64,000 bases of DNA from Flavobacterium sp. LC2016-12 (GCF_015351595.1 NZ_JADKPT010000003.1:124001-188000); one strand, 5' to 3'; numbered from the stretch's first letter, positions 39,201-46,169 are shown. Notes: generated by a model not told the origin, from the letters alone. Made by a program: numbers and translations.

Positions 39201-39725
39201 GTAGAAAAACCATTTGCTTTTTACGACATTGTAAAACAGAAGTTTAACAACATACTTCTTGTGAACAATAATCCGCTAACAAATGGTGGCTATGTATTTG
39301 TTTCTTTTCAATGGTTTAAAAATGGTCAACTGGTAGGAACCGGTCCTTATTATTCAGCTGGAAATGACCCAAACTCTACATTAGATCCTTTGGCTATATA
39401 TAGTGTAAAAATGGCTACTCTAGATGGAAAAGTGCTGCAAACATGCGACGCTAATATTGTATTGCAAAATTCTTTACAAGCCAAACTTTATCCTAATCCA
39501 ATTGAAGTTGGAAAAGTTATTACTGTTGAAGCTGATTTTCCTCAGGAAGAGTTACAAAATATGCAAATAACATTTTACTCGGTATCTGGCAAACTGGTCA
39601 AAACTGTTAAGTCATCTAGTGTGATAACTGAAATACAATTACCTGAAACAGCAGGAAGCAATATGTATCTTGTTGTTCTTGAAACTGGTAACATAACAAA
39701 ATCATTCAAAGTAATTGTAAAATAA
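30261..39725 (+). CDS. Giant SprB-repeat cell-surface adhesin with T9SS sorting domain
   Basis: 3154 aa. Order: signal peptide (1-23), a unique N-terminal domain (about 24-255, starting LAPGDIAFIGYQ), an Fn3-like domain (about 260-355), about 30 SprB repeats of roughly 76 residues (about 361-2646, each with CNGG...GSATV...GGTGTYTY and two cysteines), a HYR-like domain (about 2650-2735), one or two MBG-like domains, and a T9SS type A sorting domain (about 3074-3154, LYPNP...KSFKVIVK). SprB itself is the gliding adhesin of Flavobacterium johnsoniae; this is a relative. It should be secreted by T9SS and displayed on the surface. Neighbours are a binding-protein fold upstream and a barrel protein downstream. 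Confidence 0.93.
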   Translation: MKRKLLTFIIFLCTFFVQQNLKAQTTLAPGDIAFIGYQTGTTTDGFSFITLKDMSMGTMVYFTENGWGDGTWVPLTPETHLLWTVPAFTPAGTIISIVEAATADTFTVTGTTTASITIATGSGFNLLGGDQILAYQSLTGPEPATTPTFIAGIHGDYNSSKYDPITTWNTVDSAASGGGSESSLPPGLTNGVNCISLFPGVMEQANSKYIGTLTGSVAELLAKINNPSASYWSHSTGAADLGITPVGYPAPAVSTVVVATVTTATATSVKAVSAVMGGNLSATGGDATVQRGIVWATTAAPTISNNKVQNGTGIGTFSATITGLPSATLIHYRAYSTNSAGTSYGTELTLTTGAGLSTSSTPQVDILCNGGNTGSATVNVTGGTPTYTYSWFPSGGTGSSASSLTAGTYTVTITDTEASQITRNFTISEPAVIVGTPSTTAETCFGLNNGTATITPSGGVGSYTYLWSNGATTATASGLAPGTYSVTVTDGNACSKTIPGISVGGPTAALTATTSTTPVSCFLGGNGTASVSAFGGTGVRTYLWSNGATTATTTGLAAGTYSVTVKDANLCSVTIPGIVVGGPTAAVSGTYVTTPVTCFGANNGSATVTASGGVPGYTYSWSPSGGTGATASNLGSGTYSVTITDNNGCPTTVTGIVVGGPTGTLNGSITTTSVTCFGGANGTATVAAFGGTPNYTYLWSNGATTATASGLVTGTYSVTVTDANACSRTISNIFVGTRTAINPTPTQVNVSCNGGNNGSATVTPTGGGGSGTYTYLWSNGATSATASNLLAGNYSVTITNSLSCSVTQAFTITEPPLLVASQDTFTNPSCNTGTNGSATVAVSGGTLPYTYSWSPSGGTAATASGLEDGTYIVTVTDAKGCTATQSFTLVEPAAIVVTSTQNNILCHGDAVGSASVTATGGTGAYNYSWSPTGGTAATASGLTAGTYTVTVTDANSCQGTETITITEPFNALSTAQGTVTNVNCFGEATGSATVIAAGGTGSYSYSWSPSGGTGATASALTAGSYIVTVTDDNGCTATENFNISGPGAALSASTASTAVSCFNGTNGTAGVTVFGGTPSYTYSWSPSGGTGASASGLSAGDYTVTITDSKGCTLAKTINVGTPTEISGTISKVDVSCNGGSNGSATVTASGGTAGYSYLWAPTGGNASTASGLTAGNYTVTIQDANTCTLVVPVTIDEPTVLTTTISHTDVLCNGGSTGTATVIATGGTGTYSYVWSPTGGTAATATGLATGNYSCTITDGNGCFKTESVTIGAPTILTATTSQINSTCIVGGQATVTPSGGAGSYTYLWSPSGQTTATATGLSAGSHFCLITDANGCTLTKNFVITTTNTLVAATSQTDVLCNGANTGMASVVPSGAPGPFSYVWAPSGGTADTASNLTAGNYSVTITSANGCSIVKNFTITEPVALVVTPSQIDLLCNGATTGQASVSVTGGTGAYTYAWSPSGGTAATATGLTAGTYTVTITDANLCQATQSFTIIEPNAITATIAPTNVSCNAGTTGAATVTATGGTGTYTYSWAPSGGTAATATGLTAGTYTVTVTDANSCTTTQSVTLTEPAQLVASVGSQTDVTCNGLNNGSATVNVTGGTGTYTYAWAPSGGTAPTATGLSPGTYTVTVTDANSCTATQSFTITEPTLLSASITGQTDITCNGGTTGATTVTATGGTGTYTYAWAPSGGTAATATGLSAGTYTVTVTDANSCTTTQSVTITEPDALTATIAPINVSCNGGTTGAATVTATGGTGTYTYLWAPSGGTAATATGLTAGTYTVNVTDANSCTTTQTVTLTEPSQLVASVGGQTDVTCNGLNNGSATVNVTGGTGTYTYAWTPSGGITDTATGLSPGTYTVTVTDANSCTATQSFTITEPTLLTASITAQTNVTCNGQANGAATVTATGGTGTFTYSWAPSGGNAATATALSGGTYTVTITDTNNCTTTQSVTITEPNVLTATIMPTNVSCHGGTTGAATVNATGGSGTYTYLWAPSGGTAATATGLTAGTYTVTVTDANSCTTTQTVTITEPSQLVASVGGQTDVTCNGLNNGSATVNVTGGTGTYTYAWTPSGGTAPTATGLSPGTYTVTVTDTNSCTATQSFTITEPALLTASITAQTNVTCNGQADGSATVTPTGGTGTYTYLWAPSGGNAATATALSGGTYTVTITDTNNCTATQSVTITEPNVLTATIMPTNVSCHGGTTGAATVNATGGSGTYTYLWAPSGGTAATATGLTAGTYTVTVTDANSCTTTQTVTITEPSQLVASVGGQTDVTCNGLNNGSATVNVTGGTGTYTYAWTPSGGTAPTATGLSPGTYTVTVTDTNSCTATQSFTITEPALLTASITAQTNVTCNGQADGSATVTPTGGTGTYTYLWAPSGGNAATATALSGGTYTVTITDTNNCTATQSVTITEPNVLTATIMPTNVSCHGGTTGAATVNATGGSGTYTYLWAPSGGTAATATGLTAGTYTVNVTDANSCTTTQTVTLTEPSQLVASVGGQTDVTCNGLNNGSAAVNVTGGTGTYTYAWAPSGGTAPTATGLSPGTYTVTVTDANSCTATQSFTITEPSVLASNIASQTNVSCSGLSNGAAIINITGGVTPYTYLWSNSSTTKDISGVAAGTYTLTITDANNCSATQSVTILTVPDVTSPVPTVANLPEITGYCSVLSSQIPIPTATDNCAGTINGTTSSPLNYTTDGSYVITWRFDDGSGNISTQNQTVKVISSPINLVTFSNAEYTFDANTHTIQVANLPAGASVVYSTFPTTGTNNGATNAGVYAVTATISPSAAAPNCSPVILTANLTIKKAAQQITFGALLPRILGANNDFNLQALSNSGLPIRFSFTYTSTLPPANVSASGVVNMLRSGELLITAHQDGNENYLPAADVSQLLVIKNNDITVQSITIGSKVYNNPSKDITYLMSCGENNPNIAIVNQTNATITPGANFSIATPKPGIYTKNVTITSQDGTATATYNIKVEKPFAFYDIVKQKFNNILLVNNNPLTNGGYVFVSFQWFKNGQLVGTGPYYSAGNDPNSTLDPLAIYSVKMATLDGKVLQTCDANIVLQNSLQAKLYPNPIEVGKVITVEADFPQEELQNMQITFYSVSGKLVKTVKSSSVITEIQLPETAGSNMYLVVLETGNITKSFKVIVK
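31341..38200 (+). repeat. About 30 tandem SprB repeats
   Basis: By eye I count 30 units beginning with a C-N/F-G motif such as VTCNGLNNGSATV. The first fifteen or so differ clearly, while the later ones fall into three alternating types (QTDVTCNGL, QTNVTCNGQ, PTNVSCHGG). Confidence 0.9.
36171..37678 (+). repeat. Perfect 690-bp tandem duplication inside the adhesin gene
   Basis: Bases 36171-36860 and 36861-37550 read identically, and the identity runs on to 37678, where the third copy diverges. The period of 690 bp equals 230 codons or three SprB repeats, so the frame is kept. No difference was found on reading the two copies line by line. Confidence 0.88.
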
Positions 39726-39731
39726 ATAATC

Positions 39732-39761
39732 TGCCAGTACTAAATGAAAATAGTACTGGCA
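39732..39761 (+). terminator. Hairpin between adhesin and barrel genes
   Basis: A perfect 11-bp inverted repeat TGCCAGTACTA / TAGTACTGGCA with an 8-nt loop, 6 bp after the adhesin stop. Only a weak T stretch follows, so it may act as a partial terminator or as 3'-end protection. Confidence 0.55.
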
Positions 39762-39776
39762 TAATTTAACTTTAAG

Positions 39777-40625
39777 ATGAAAAAAAATATAAGCAAGTCT
39801 ATAAAATCATTGGCAACGGTAGCGCTTTTAGTTATATACCTGAATAGTTATGGTCAGGATAAAAAACAAGAAATATCCATATCCTTAGGTGGTCCATTTT
39901 CATATTTAGATTATTCCGCAGCCGGTGAATTAGTTGACGGTAATGGATTTAGTGCAGGACTTCGTTATTCTTACTATCTAAATGAAACTATCAGCATTGG
40001 TATAGGTGTAGAATATCAAACCTATCGATCCGATTCAAAATCGTCTTTTCTCTCAGGCCAATATATGACTACAGATGCTGAGAATGAAGCTTTTCAGTTT
40101 CGATATAAAGCTACCAATTTAAGAGAAGAACAAAACTTAGGATATATTAATATTCCAATTGGTATTCAATATGAAACTCCGGGAACATCACAATTATATC
40201 TTGCCGGTGGATTTAAAATTGGATTTGCAGCAAACGGAAAATACGAAACAAAAATTGAAAATCTAACTACAAGCGGCTACTATCCGCAGTATAATGTTGA
40301 ATTATTCGCTCCCTCATTTGCTGGTTTTGCAAATACAGATAATATCAAAACAAATAAACAGGATCTTGATACTGATGTATCCTATTCGGCTACTTTTGAA
40401 ACGGGTCTAAAACAAAAGATCGGATCAAAAAGTTCCCTTTACATTGGTGCTTATTTAGATTATGGATTAAATAATATCTATGATAAAAAGGTAGGAAAAA
40501 ATTTGATTCAATATAATCCGGAACTACCGGTACAGTTAGGTTATAATTCTATACTTGATTCATCACTTTCCTCCGACGTGATATTGATTTCTTATGGTAT
40601 CAAATTAAGATATGCTTTGCATTAA
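39777..40625 (+). CDS. Outer-membrane beta-barrel protein (PorT-like family)
   Basis: 282 aa with a signal peptide (about 1-26, ending NSYGQ). The rest alternates as short amphipathic strands (ISISLGGPFSYLDY, GFSAGLRYSYYLNETISIGIGVEYQ, LGYINIPIGIQYET, VILISYGIKLRYALH), as in OMP_b-brl_2 proteins. The LGYINIPIGIQYE strand is typical of the family. It comes 51 bp after the adhesin gene. In Flavobacterium such barrels often accompany SprB-type proteins and may anchor them (family knowledge, not shown here). Confidence 0.82.
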   Translation: MKKNISKSIKSLATVALLVIYLNSYGQDKKQEISISLGGPFSYLDYSAAGELVDGNGFSAGLRYSYYLNETISIGIGVEYQTYRSDSKSSFLSGQYMTTDAENEAFQFRYKATNLREEQNLGYINIPIGIQYETPGTSQLYLAGGFKIGFAANGKYETKIENLTTSGYYPQYNVELFAPSFAGFANTDNIKTNKQDLDTDVSYSATFETGLKQKIGSKSSLYIGAYLDYGLNNIYDKKVGKNLIQYNPELPVQLGYNSILDSSLSSDVILISYGIKLRYALH

Positions 40626-40671
40626 TTAAAAGATAAACATTGCATCAACTTAAATTCTTTTAGATTTCAAT

Positions 40672-40706
40672 CAAAAAAAACGAGGAACATAAGTTCCTCG
40701 TTTTTT
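40672..40706. terminator. Bidirectional terminator
   Basis: AAAAAACGAGGAAC / GTTCCTCGTTTTTT with a 4-nt loop lies between two convergent genes and has A and T runs on both sides. It can end transcripts from the barrel gene on + and from GH20 on minus. Confidence 0.9.
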
Positions 40707-40731
40707 ATACCATTTTTTCTACTTACTGATG

Positions 40732-40787
40732 ACTCTTTACTCTTTACTCTTTACTCTTTACTCTTTACTCTTTACTCTTTACTCTTT
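40732..40787. repeat. Eight perfect ACTCTTT heptads at the 3' end of the GH20 gene
   Basis: Exactly eight tandem copies of ACTCTTT. On the minus strand the last two codons and the stop codon of the GH20 gene (AAA GAG TAA) are part of the array, so added units would not change the protein. Confidence 0.95.
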
Positions 40788-42410
40788 AAAATAATTAGCT
40801 CCCCAAATAGTATATCGTTTTTTCATGGTTTCAATTTTGGTTTGAAATTCAGTCCAGTTTTTATTTTCTTTTGGAGACCACAAAACTTCACTCAAGGCAC
40901 TCAAACGAGGAAATATCATATACTCTACTTTAGCCGGATTGGCCATATATTCTGTCCAAACATTTCCCTGAGCCCCTAAAACATATTTTGCCTGTTGTTC
41001 GTTTAATTCTTTCGGAATTGGCTCATAAGCATATACTGTTTCTATTGGTAAATAGCCGCCAATAGTGACTTCTTTTTCATTTTTGGTTTGCGAATGATCT
41101 AAATAAACGTGGCTTCCAGGTGTCATAATAACCTTATGATTTTCTTTTGCAGCTGCAATTCCGCCTTCCTCTCCTCTCCAGCTCATTACTATCGCGTTGG
41201 GAGCAAGACCACCTTCTAATATTTCATCCCAGCCAATTAAAGTTCTTCCCTTTCCATTGATGTATTTTTCCATACGCTGAATAAAGTAACTCTGGAGACC
41301 GTGCTCATCCTTTAACCCTTTTTCTTTTATTAATTGCTGACAAAATTCGCTTCTTTTCCAGGCATCTTTAGGAGCTTCATCACCCCCAACATGAATGTAT
41401 TTAGAAGGAAATAAAACTATTACTTCATCAATAACATCCTGCAAAAACTTAAAGGTATATTCACTTGGAACATAAACATCCGAATGAACTCCCCAGGTTT
41501 CCTGAACAATTTTATTTCTTCCGTTTGCCATTTCCTGTTTACTTTTAGCTGAAATCATATTATCAGGAAGTTGCGTTTTCTCATCAGGGAAACAACTTAA
41601 CTCGGGATAAGCTGCAATTGCAGCACTACCATGTCCTGGCATTTCAATTTCCGGAATTACCGTAATAAATCGGTCTGAAGCATATTTAACAATATCTTTT
41701 ACTTCTTCCTGCGTATAAAAACCACCTTCTGGTGTATTATCACTTCCTTTACCAGGATAACTTCCAATAATACTTCCATTTCTTTTAGAACCTATTTCAG
41801 TAAGCTTAGGGTATTTTTTGATTTCGATTCTCCATCCCTGATCTTCTGTAAGATGCCAATGAAAATAATTCATTTTGTGCAACGCCAGATAATCAATATA
41901 TTTCTTTACAAATGCAACCGGAAAATAGTGACGTCCAACATCCAGCATTGCTCCTCTGTATTCAAAACGAGGTTCGTCTTTCACTTCTACTGCTGCAATG
42001 GCAAGACTTTTACTTTTTTCAACAGGCAGTAATTGAATAAGGGTTTGCATTCCGTAGAAAGTTCCTACGGCAGCATTTCCTGTAATTTCAACACCATTTT
42101 TATCTGATTTAAAAGTATAGCCTTCACTTTTAAGCCCTTTAATATTCTTCTGACTTGTTAATTTGATGTAATTTGTATTTGCTTTTTTTGCAATAGGCAA
42201 TACGAAACCATAATAATTAGATAAATAACCATTCAGAAAAGCTGCTGTAGCATTATCTTCTTTATTGGTAACAACCAAACTTGTTTGTGAAGTAATCACA
42301 AAATTTCCGGTATTCCTCACAACCTTTACAGGCTGCGGAATGATATTTACTTCCTGTGCAAACGACAATGTCGTGCACAAAAGAAGCGAAAAGAAAAATG
42401 ACTTAACCAT
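40779..42410 (-). CDS. GH20 beta-N-acetylhexosaminidase
   Basis: 543 aa with a signal peptide (about 1-18, ending SFAQ). An N-terminal GH20b domain (about 20-145) precedes the TIM barrel, which starts YRGAMLDVGRHYFPV (151-165). The catalytic pair D344-E345 lies in HVGGDEAP, where Asp assists the substrate acetamido group and Glu is the acid. Other substrate residues appear in HWHLTEDQGWRIEI and the C-terminal WTEYM. It removes terminal GlcNAc or GalNAc from glycans and probably works in the periplasm. A candidate promoter lies at 42553-42580. Confidence 0.94.
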   Translation of the reverse strand: MVKSFFFSLLLCTTLSFAQEVNIIPQPVKVVRNTGNFVITSQTSLVVTNKEDNATAAFLNGYLSNYYGFVLPIAKKANTNYIKLTSQKNIKGLKSEGYTFKSDKNGVEITGNAAVGTFYGMQTLIQLLPVEKSKSLAIAAVEVKDEPRFEYRGAMLDVGRHYFPVAFVKKYIDYLALHKMNYFHWHLTEDQGWRIEIKKYPKLTEIGSKRNGSIIGSYPGKGSDNTPEGGFYTQEEVKDIVKYASDRFITVIPEIEMPGHGSAAIAAYPELSCFPDEKTQLPDNMISAKSKQEMANGRNKIVQETWGVHSDVYVPSEYTFKFLQDVIDEVIVLFPSKYIHVGGDEAPKDAWKRSEFCQQLIKEKGLKDEHGLQSYFIQRMEKYINGKGRTLIGWDEILEGGLAPNAIVMSWRGEEGGIAAAKENHKVIMTPGSHVYLDHSQTKNEKEVTIGGYLPIETVYAYEPIPKELNEQQAKYVLGAQGNVWTEYMANPAKVEYMIFPRLSALSEVLWSPKENKNWTEFQTKIETMKKRYTIWGANYFKE

Positions 42411-42552
42411 GTTTATTATTTAATTAAATTATTATTAAAACTAAAAAACCGTCGTGTGTACGATAACACCTTAAATACAATTTACAATAAATTACTTAAT
42501 AAATTGAAACATAGATTTTTGACTAAAAATAAAAAGAAATCCATTTCTTGTA

Positions 42553-42580
42553 CAAAATTAGCTTTGCGTATTTTAAACAA
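42553..42580 (-). promoter_or_regulatory. Candidate promoter of the GH20 gene
   Basis: On the minus strand TTG (complement of 42578-42580), a 17-nt spacer and TAATTTTG (complement of 42553-42560). The spacing is a little short of the usual 19-21. The leader would be about 135 nt. Confidence 0.35.
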
Positions 42581-42659
42581 GTGAAATGCCTTTTCTGAAA
42601 GTTTAAAAACCTATGTTTCTATGTGACACAATTAATTTCACCCAACGGGTTATATTAAT

Positions 42660-43514
42660 CTATTTTGTATAGGCTATTGCAGTTTGTTTACTAGAACCCA
42701 AACCTTCAATTCCTAATTCTACAACATCACCTGCTTTAAGATAAATTGGTTCTGGCTTAATTCCCAAACCAACTCCCGGAGGTGTTCCTGTGCTGATGAT
42801 ATCGCCAGGAAGTAAAGTCATAAACTGACTTAAATAATGTAGTAAAAATGGAATCTTGAAAACTAAATTTAACGTGTTACTGTCTTGGAATTTTTTACCG
42901 TTTACAGTCAGCCACATTGATAAATTATCAACATCTTTTATTTCCTCTTTTGTAGCCAAAAAGGGTCCAAGAGGTGCAAATGTATCACTTCCTTTTCCTT
43001 TTGCCCATTGTCCGCCACGCTCGATTTGGAATGCTCTTTCACTGTAATCGTTTAACAAAGCATAACCTGCAACATAATCCAAAGCTTCCGCTTCTTCTAC
43101 ATAACTTGCTTTTTTGCCCACTATAAATGCTAACTCTACTTCCCAGTCAGTTTTTTCACTATTCTTCGGAATGATTAAATTGTCATTTGGTCCGCACAAA
43201 GAAGTAGTCGATTTAAAAAAGATGATAGGTTCCGCTGGAATTGGTGCTCCTGTTTCTTTACAATGATCTACATAATTCAGTCCAATACAGATTATTTTTG
43301 AAGGTCTCGCCACCGGAGATCCTAAACGTACATTTACATCCACTTCTGGTAAAGTCGGATTACTATCTAATGCTTTCTGCAGTTTCTCTAAACCATTTTC
43401 TTCAAAAAAACTTTCGTTAAAATCTGTTACAATTGACGAAACATCATATCTCTTTTCACCAATTAAAACTCCTGGTTTTTCTTTTCCTATTTCTCCAAAA
43501 CGTATTAATTTCAT
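42660..43514 (-). CDS. Fumarylacetoacetate-hydrolase-family enzyme, probable diketo-deoxy-fuconate hydrolase
   Basis: 284 aa cytoplasmic protein. FAH signatures: GLNYVDHCKE (78-87), the metal-binding E125 and E127 in DWEVELAF, DYSERAFQIERGGQWAKGKG, and TGTPPGVGLG near the end. In non-phosphorylating L-fucose or L-rhamnose pathways an FAH-family enzyme cleaves the 2,4-diketo-3-deoxy acid to pyruvate and a C3 acid. The neighbours (SDR, UxaA-family dehydratase, FucP-like permease) support that role. The substrate is inferred from context. It is the last gene of that set. Confidence 0.82.
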   Translation of the reverse strand: MKLIRFGEIGKEKPGVLIGEKRYDVSSIVTDFNESFFEENGLEKLQKALDSNPTLPEVDVNVRLGSPVARPSKIICIGLNYVDHCKETGAPIPAEPIIFFKSTTSLCGPNDNLIIPKNSEKTDWEVELAFIVGKKASYVEEAEALDYVAGYALLNDYSERAFQIERGGQWAKGKGSDTFAPLGPFLATKEEIKDVDNLSMWLTVNGKKFQDSNTLNLVFKIPFLLHYLSQFMTLLPGDIISTGTPPGVGLGIKPEPIYLKAGDVVELGIEGLGSSKQTAIAYTK

Positions 43515-43528
43515 TTTTTTTCTTTTTA

Positions 43529-43703
43529 AGGTACTGAGGTGCTAAGGTTCTGAGGTGCTAAGGTTTTTTTCTCAGCATCTTCGTACCTTAGTACCTCTTT
43601 TAAATTATTTATTTTTCTTTTTTTAAGGTTCTAAGGAAGTAAGGTTCTGAGGTTCTAAGTCTAAAAAAACCTTAGAATCTTAGCATCTCAGAACCTTAGC
43701 CCC
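43529..43703. repeat. Two imperfect hairpins built from AGGTTCTA-type octamers
   Basis: Unit 1 (43529-43596) has left-arm octamers AGGTACTG, AGGTGCTA, AGGTTCTG, AGGTGCTA facing a complementary right arm. Unit 2 (43626-43703) has AGGTTCTA, AGGAAGTA, AGGTTCTG, AGGTTCTA facing CCTTAGAA, TCTTAGCA, TCTCAGAA, CCTTAGCC. Both fill the gap between the SDR and FAH genes. Confidence 0.85.
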
Positions 43704-43708
43704 TTTTC

Positions 43709-44473
43709 TCAGTTATTTAACTTAATAAATCCTCCGTCGATTGGGTAATCACTACCTGTGATAAATCCGGCTTCGTCGCTGCATAGGTATAAAGCTAAGG
43801 CTGCGATTTCGTCTGGTTTTCCCATTCTTCCTATTGGTTGTGACTGAGATAATTTTTCGAACATTTCTTCTTCTCTACCAGCGTAGTTTTTCGAAATAAA
43901 ACCATCTACAAAAGGCGTGTGAACCCGTGCAGGTGAAATAGAATTACAACGAATATTTTCTTTTATATAATCTTTTGCTACAGATAGAGTCATGGCCATA
44001 ACAGCTCCTTTCGCAGCTGAATATGCAAATCGATCCGGAATTCCAACCCAGGCAGCAATTGAGGCCATATTTACAATAACACCACCATTTGAAAGTCTCA
44101 ATTGTGGAATCGCAGCAAATAAACAGTTGTAAACTCCTTTTACATTCACATCCATAACACGATCAAAATCAGCTGCCGGAGTAGTATCAACTTTTCCAAC
44201 ATGCGCGATTCCGGCGTTATTGATCAAAATATTGATATTCCCAATTTTTTCGAATGTTGCTAAAACTTCTTCCTGATTGGCCACATTACAGGCATGCGAA
44301 AATACTTTTCCGCCAATTGCCTGTATTTCTTCAACAGCCGTTTTAGCGCTTTCTTCTGTTAATTCAATAATATGAACTTCAGCGCCTTGTTTTGCAAATA
44401 AAACCGAAATGGCTTTCCCAATTCCGCTACCGCCTCCAGTAACAACCGCTTTTTTATTTTGTAATGAAAACAT
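43709..44473 (-). CDS. Short-chain dehydrogenase, probable 2-keto-3-deoxy-L-fuconate dehydrogenase
   Basis: 254 aa classical SDR. Cofactor motif TGGGSGIG (12-19), NNAG (85-88), catalytic S138, Y151 and K155 (YSAAK). E37 at the end of beta-2 favours NAD over NADP. The C-terminal GSDYPIDGGFIKL is typical. In the non-phosphorylating fucose route an SDR oxidises 2-keto-3-deoxy-L-fuconate to the diketo acid that the FAH-type enzyme cleaves. It lies between the dehydratase and hydrolase genes. It could instead be the first-step fucose dehydrogenase, but its position speaks for the later step. Confidence 0.82.
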   Translation of the reverse strand: MFSLQNKKAVVTGGGSGIGKAISVLFAKQGAEVHIIELTEESAKTAVEEIQAIGGKVFSHACNVANQEEVLATFEKIGNINILINNAGIAHVGKVDTTPAADFDRVMDVNVKGVYNCLFAAIPQLRLSNGGVIVNMASIAAWVGIPDRFAYSAAKGAVMAMTLSVAKDYIKENIRCNSISPARVHTPFVDGFISKNYAGREEEMFEKLSQSQPIGRMGKPDEIAALALYLCSDEAGFITGSDYPIDGGFIKLNN

Positions 44474-44497
44474 GTATTTTTATTTTAAATTTTATAA

Positions 44498-46153
44498 TTA
44501 TAGTGAAACTCCTCGTTTCCACGGAATAAAATCATCCTGGTTTAATAAAACTGCCTTTGGAATAATTTCCCCACTTGCTGCTTTAATACAATATTCCAAA
44601 ATATCTTCTCCCATTTCTTCAATAGACTTTTCTCCGCTAATAATCGGACCACAATCGATATCAATAATATCGCTCATTTTTTTGGCTAAAATAGAATTTG
44701 TAGCCACTTTAATAACCGGACAAACCGGATTACCTGTTGGAGTTCCTAATCCTGTTGTAAACAATATTAAGGTTGCTCCTGATGCCGCTTTACCAGTTGT
44801 AGCTTCAACATCATTTCCTGGTGTACAAACCAAACTTAAACCTGCTTTTGTTGCCGGTTCTGTATAATCTAAAACATCAACTACTGGTGCTGTCCCTCCT
44901 TTTTTAGCTGCTCCTGCACTTTTTATAGCATCAGTTATTAAGCCATCTTTGATATTTCCCGGGGATGGATTCATATGAAATCCCGAACCCACTTTATGTG
45001 CCAATGCATCGTAAGACTGCATTAAATCGATGAATTTTTTAGCAACCGGTTCTGATATACAGCGATCAATTAGATTCTGTTCTACTCCGCATAATTCAGG
45101 GAATTCAGCCAGTAATACTTTACCACCCAAAGCTACTAATAAATCGGAAGTATAACCTACAGCCGGATTAGCAGAAACGCCGCTAAAACCATCACTTCCT
45201 CCGCATTTAACCCCTAAACATAATTCGCTTAATGGAGCCGGAACTCTTTCCTGTTTGTTTATTTCAATTAATCCTTCAAAGGTCTTTTTAATGGCATCCG
45301 CAATCAATTGTTCTTCACTTTTTGACTGTTGTTGCTCAAAAATAAAGATAGGTTTATCAAAAGCAGGATTTTGTTTTTTTACATCATTTGTAAAATCCTG
45401 TACTTGCAAGTGTTGACATCCCAAACTCAAAACTGTTATTCCCGCCACATTTGGATGATTGGCATACGAAGCCAGTAAAGCACTCAATGTAGAAGCGTCC
45501 TGACGTGTACCACCGCAACCTCCCTGATGGTTTAAGAATTTGATTCCATCTACATTTTTGAAAACCTTATGCTCATTATGATCCGGGGCTAGTTGTACAT
45601 CAATTGCATCCAGGCTTTCTCCTTTTTTATAAGCCTCAAGTAAATGATGGGTATACTGCGTGTATTTATCACTTACTGAATAACCTAACTCATTATGCAA
45701 GGCTTCGCGTATTACATCGAGATTTCTGTTTTCACAAAATACTGTTGGAACAAATAACCAGTAATTAGCAGTTCCAAAACGGCCGTCATTTCTTTTATAT
45801 CCATTAAAAGTTCTGTCTTTATACTTGGAAACATCTGGTGCCTGCCATGTAAAATCAACATCACGATACTGATACGGTTCTGCAGCATGTTTAAGATTTT
45901 CTGTTGTCATTAGACTTCCTTTTGCAACATCATTCTGCACTTTACCAACCAAAACACCATACATGATGATCTCAGCTCCTGCTTTCAAATCAGTAGTATA
46001 AAATTTATGTTTTGCCTTAATAGTGTCCTGCAGATTGTACGTTTCATTTTCAAAAGCAACACTTTCTCCTTTTCCCAGATCAGTTAAAGCCACCAACACA
46101 TTATCTTGTGGGTGCATTTTTACTACTAATCTTTTAACTCCGTTTTCTAACAT
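44498..46153 (-). CDS. UxaA-family hydro-lyase, probable L-fuconate dehydratase
   Basis: 551 aa from the ATG at 46153, the start that fits family length and leaves a 16-bp gap to the permease stop. An ATG 14 codons earlier would overlap that gene. An N-terminal SAF domain (about 1-95) is followed by the UxaA C-terminal domain with NHQGGCGGTRQD, LGVKCGGSDGFSGVSANPAVG, EFPELCGVEQ and GFHMNPSPGN; the cysteines are likely iron ligands. UxaA itself dehydrates D-altronate. Next to a FucP-like permease, an SDR and an FAH enzyme, the likely substrate is L-fuconate or a related 6-deoxy-aldonate (inference). Altronate remains possible. Confidence 0.83.
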   Translation of the reverse strand: MLENGVKRLVVKMHPQDNVLVALTDLGKGESVAFENETYNLQDTIKAKHKFYTTDLKAGAEIIMYGVLVGKVQNDVAKGSLMTTENLKHAAEPYQYRDVDFTWQAPDVSKYKDRTFNGYKRNDGRFGTANYWLFVPTVFCENRNLDVIREALHNELGYSVSDKYTQYTHHLLEAYKKGESLDAIDVQLAPDHNEHKVFKNVDGIKFLNHQGGCGGTRQDASTLSALLASYANHPNVAGITVLSLGCQHLQVQDFTNDVKKQNPAFDKPIFIFEQQQSKSEEQLIADAIKKTFEGLIEINKQERVPAPLSELCLGVKCGGSDGFSGVSANPAVGYTSDLLVALGGKVLLAEFPELCGVEQNLIDRCISEPVAKKFIDLMQSYDALAHKVGSGFHMNPSPGNIKDGLITDAIKSAGAAKKGGTAPVVDVLDYTEPATKAGLSLVCTPGNDVEATTGKAASGATLILFTTGLGTPTGNPVCPVIKVATNSILAKKMSDIIDIDCGPIISGEKSIEEMGEDILEYCIKAASGEIIPKAVLLNQDDFIPWKRGVSL

Positions 46154-46169
46154 ATTATATAAATAGAAT

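Noticed and set aside
44409..44867. Open + frame of 152 codons over the SDR-dehydratase junction
   Set aside because: Antisense to two strong family matches; Pro/Ser-rich shadow translation without domain pattern.
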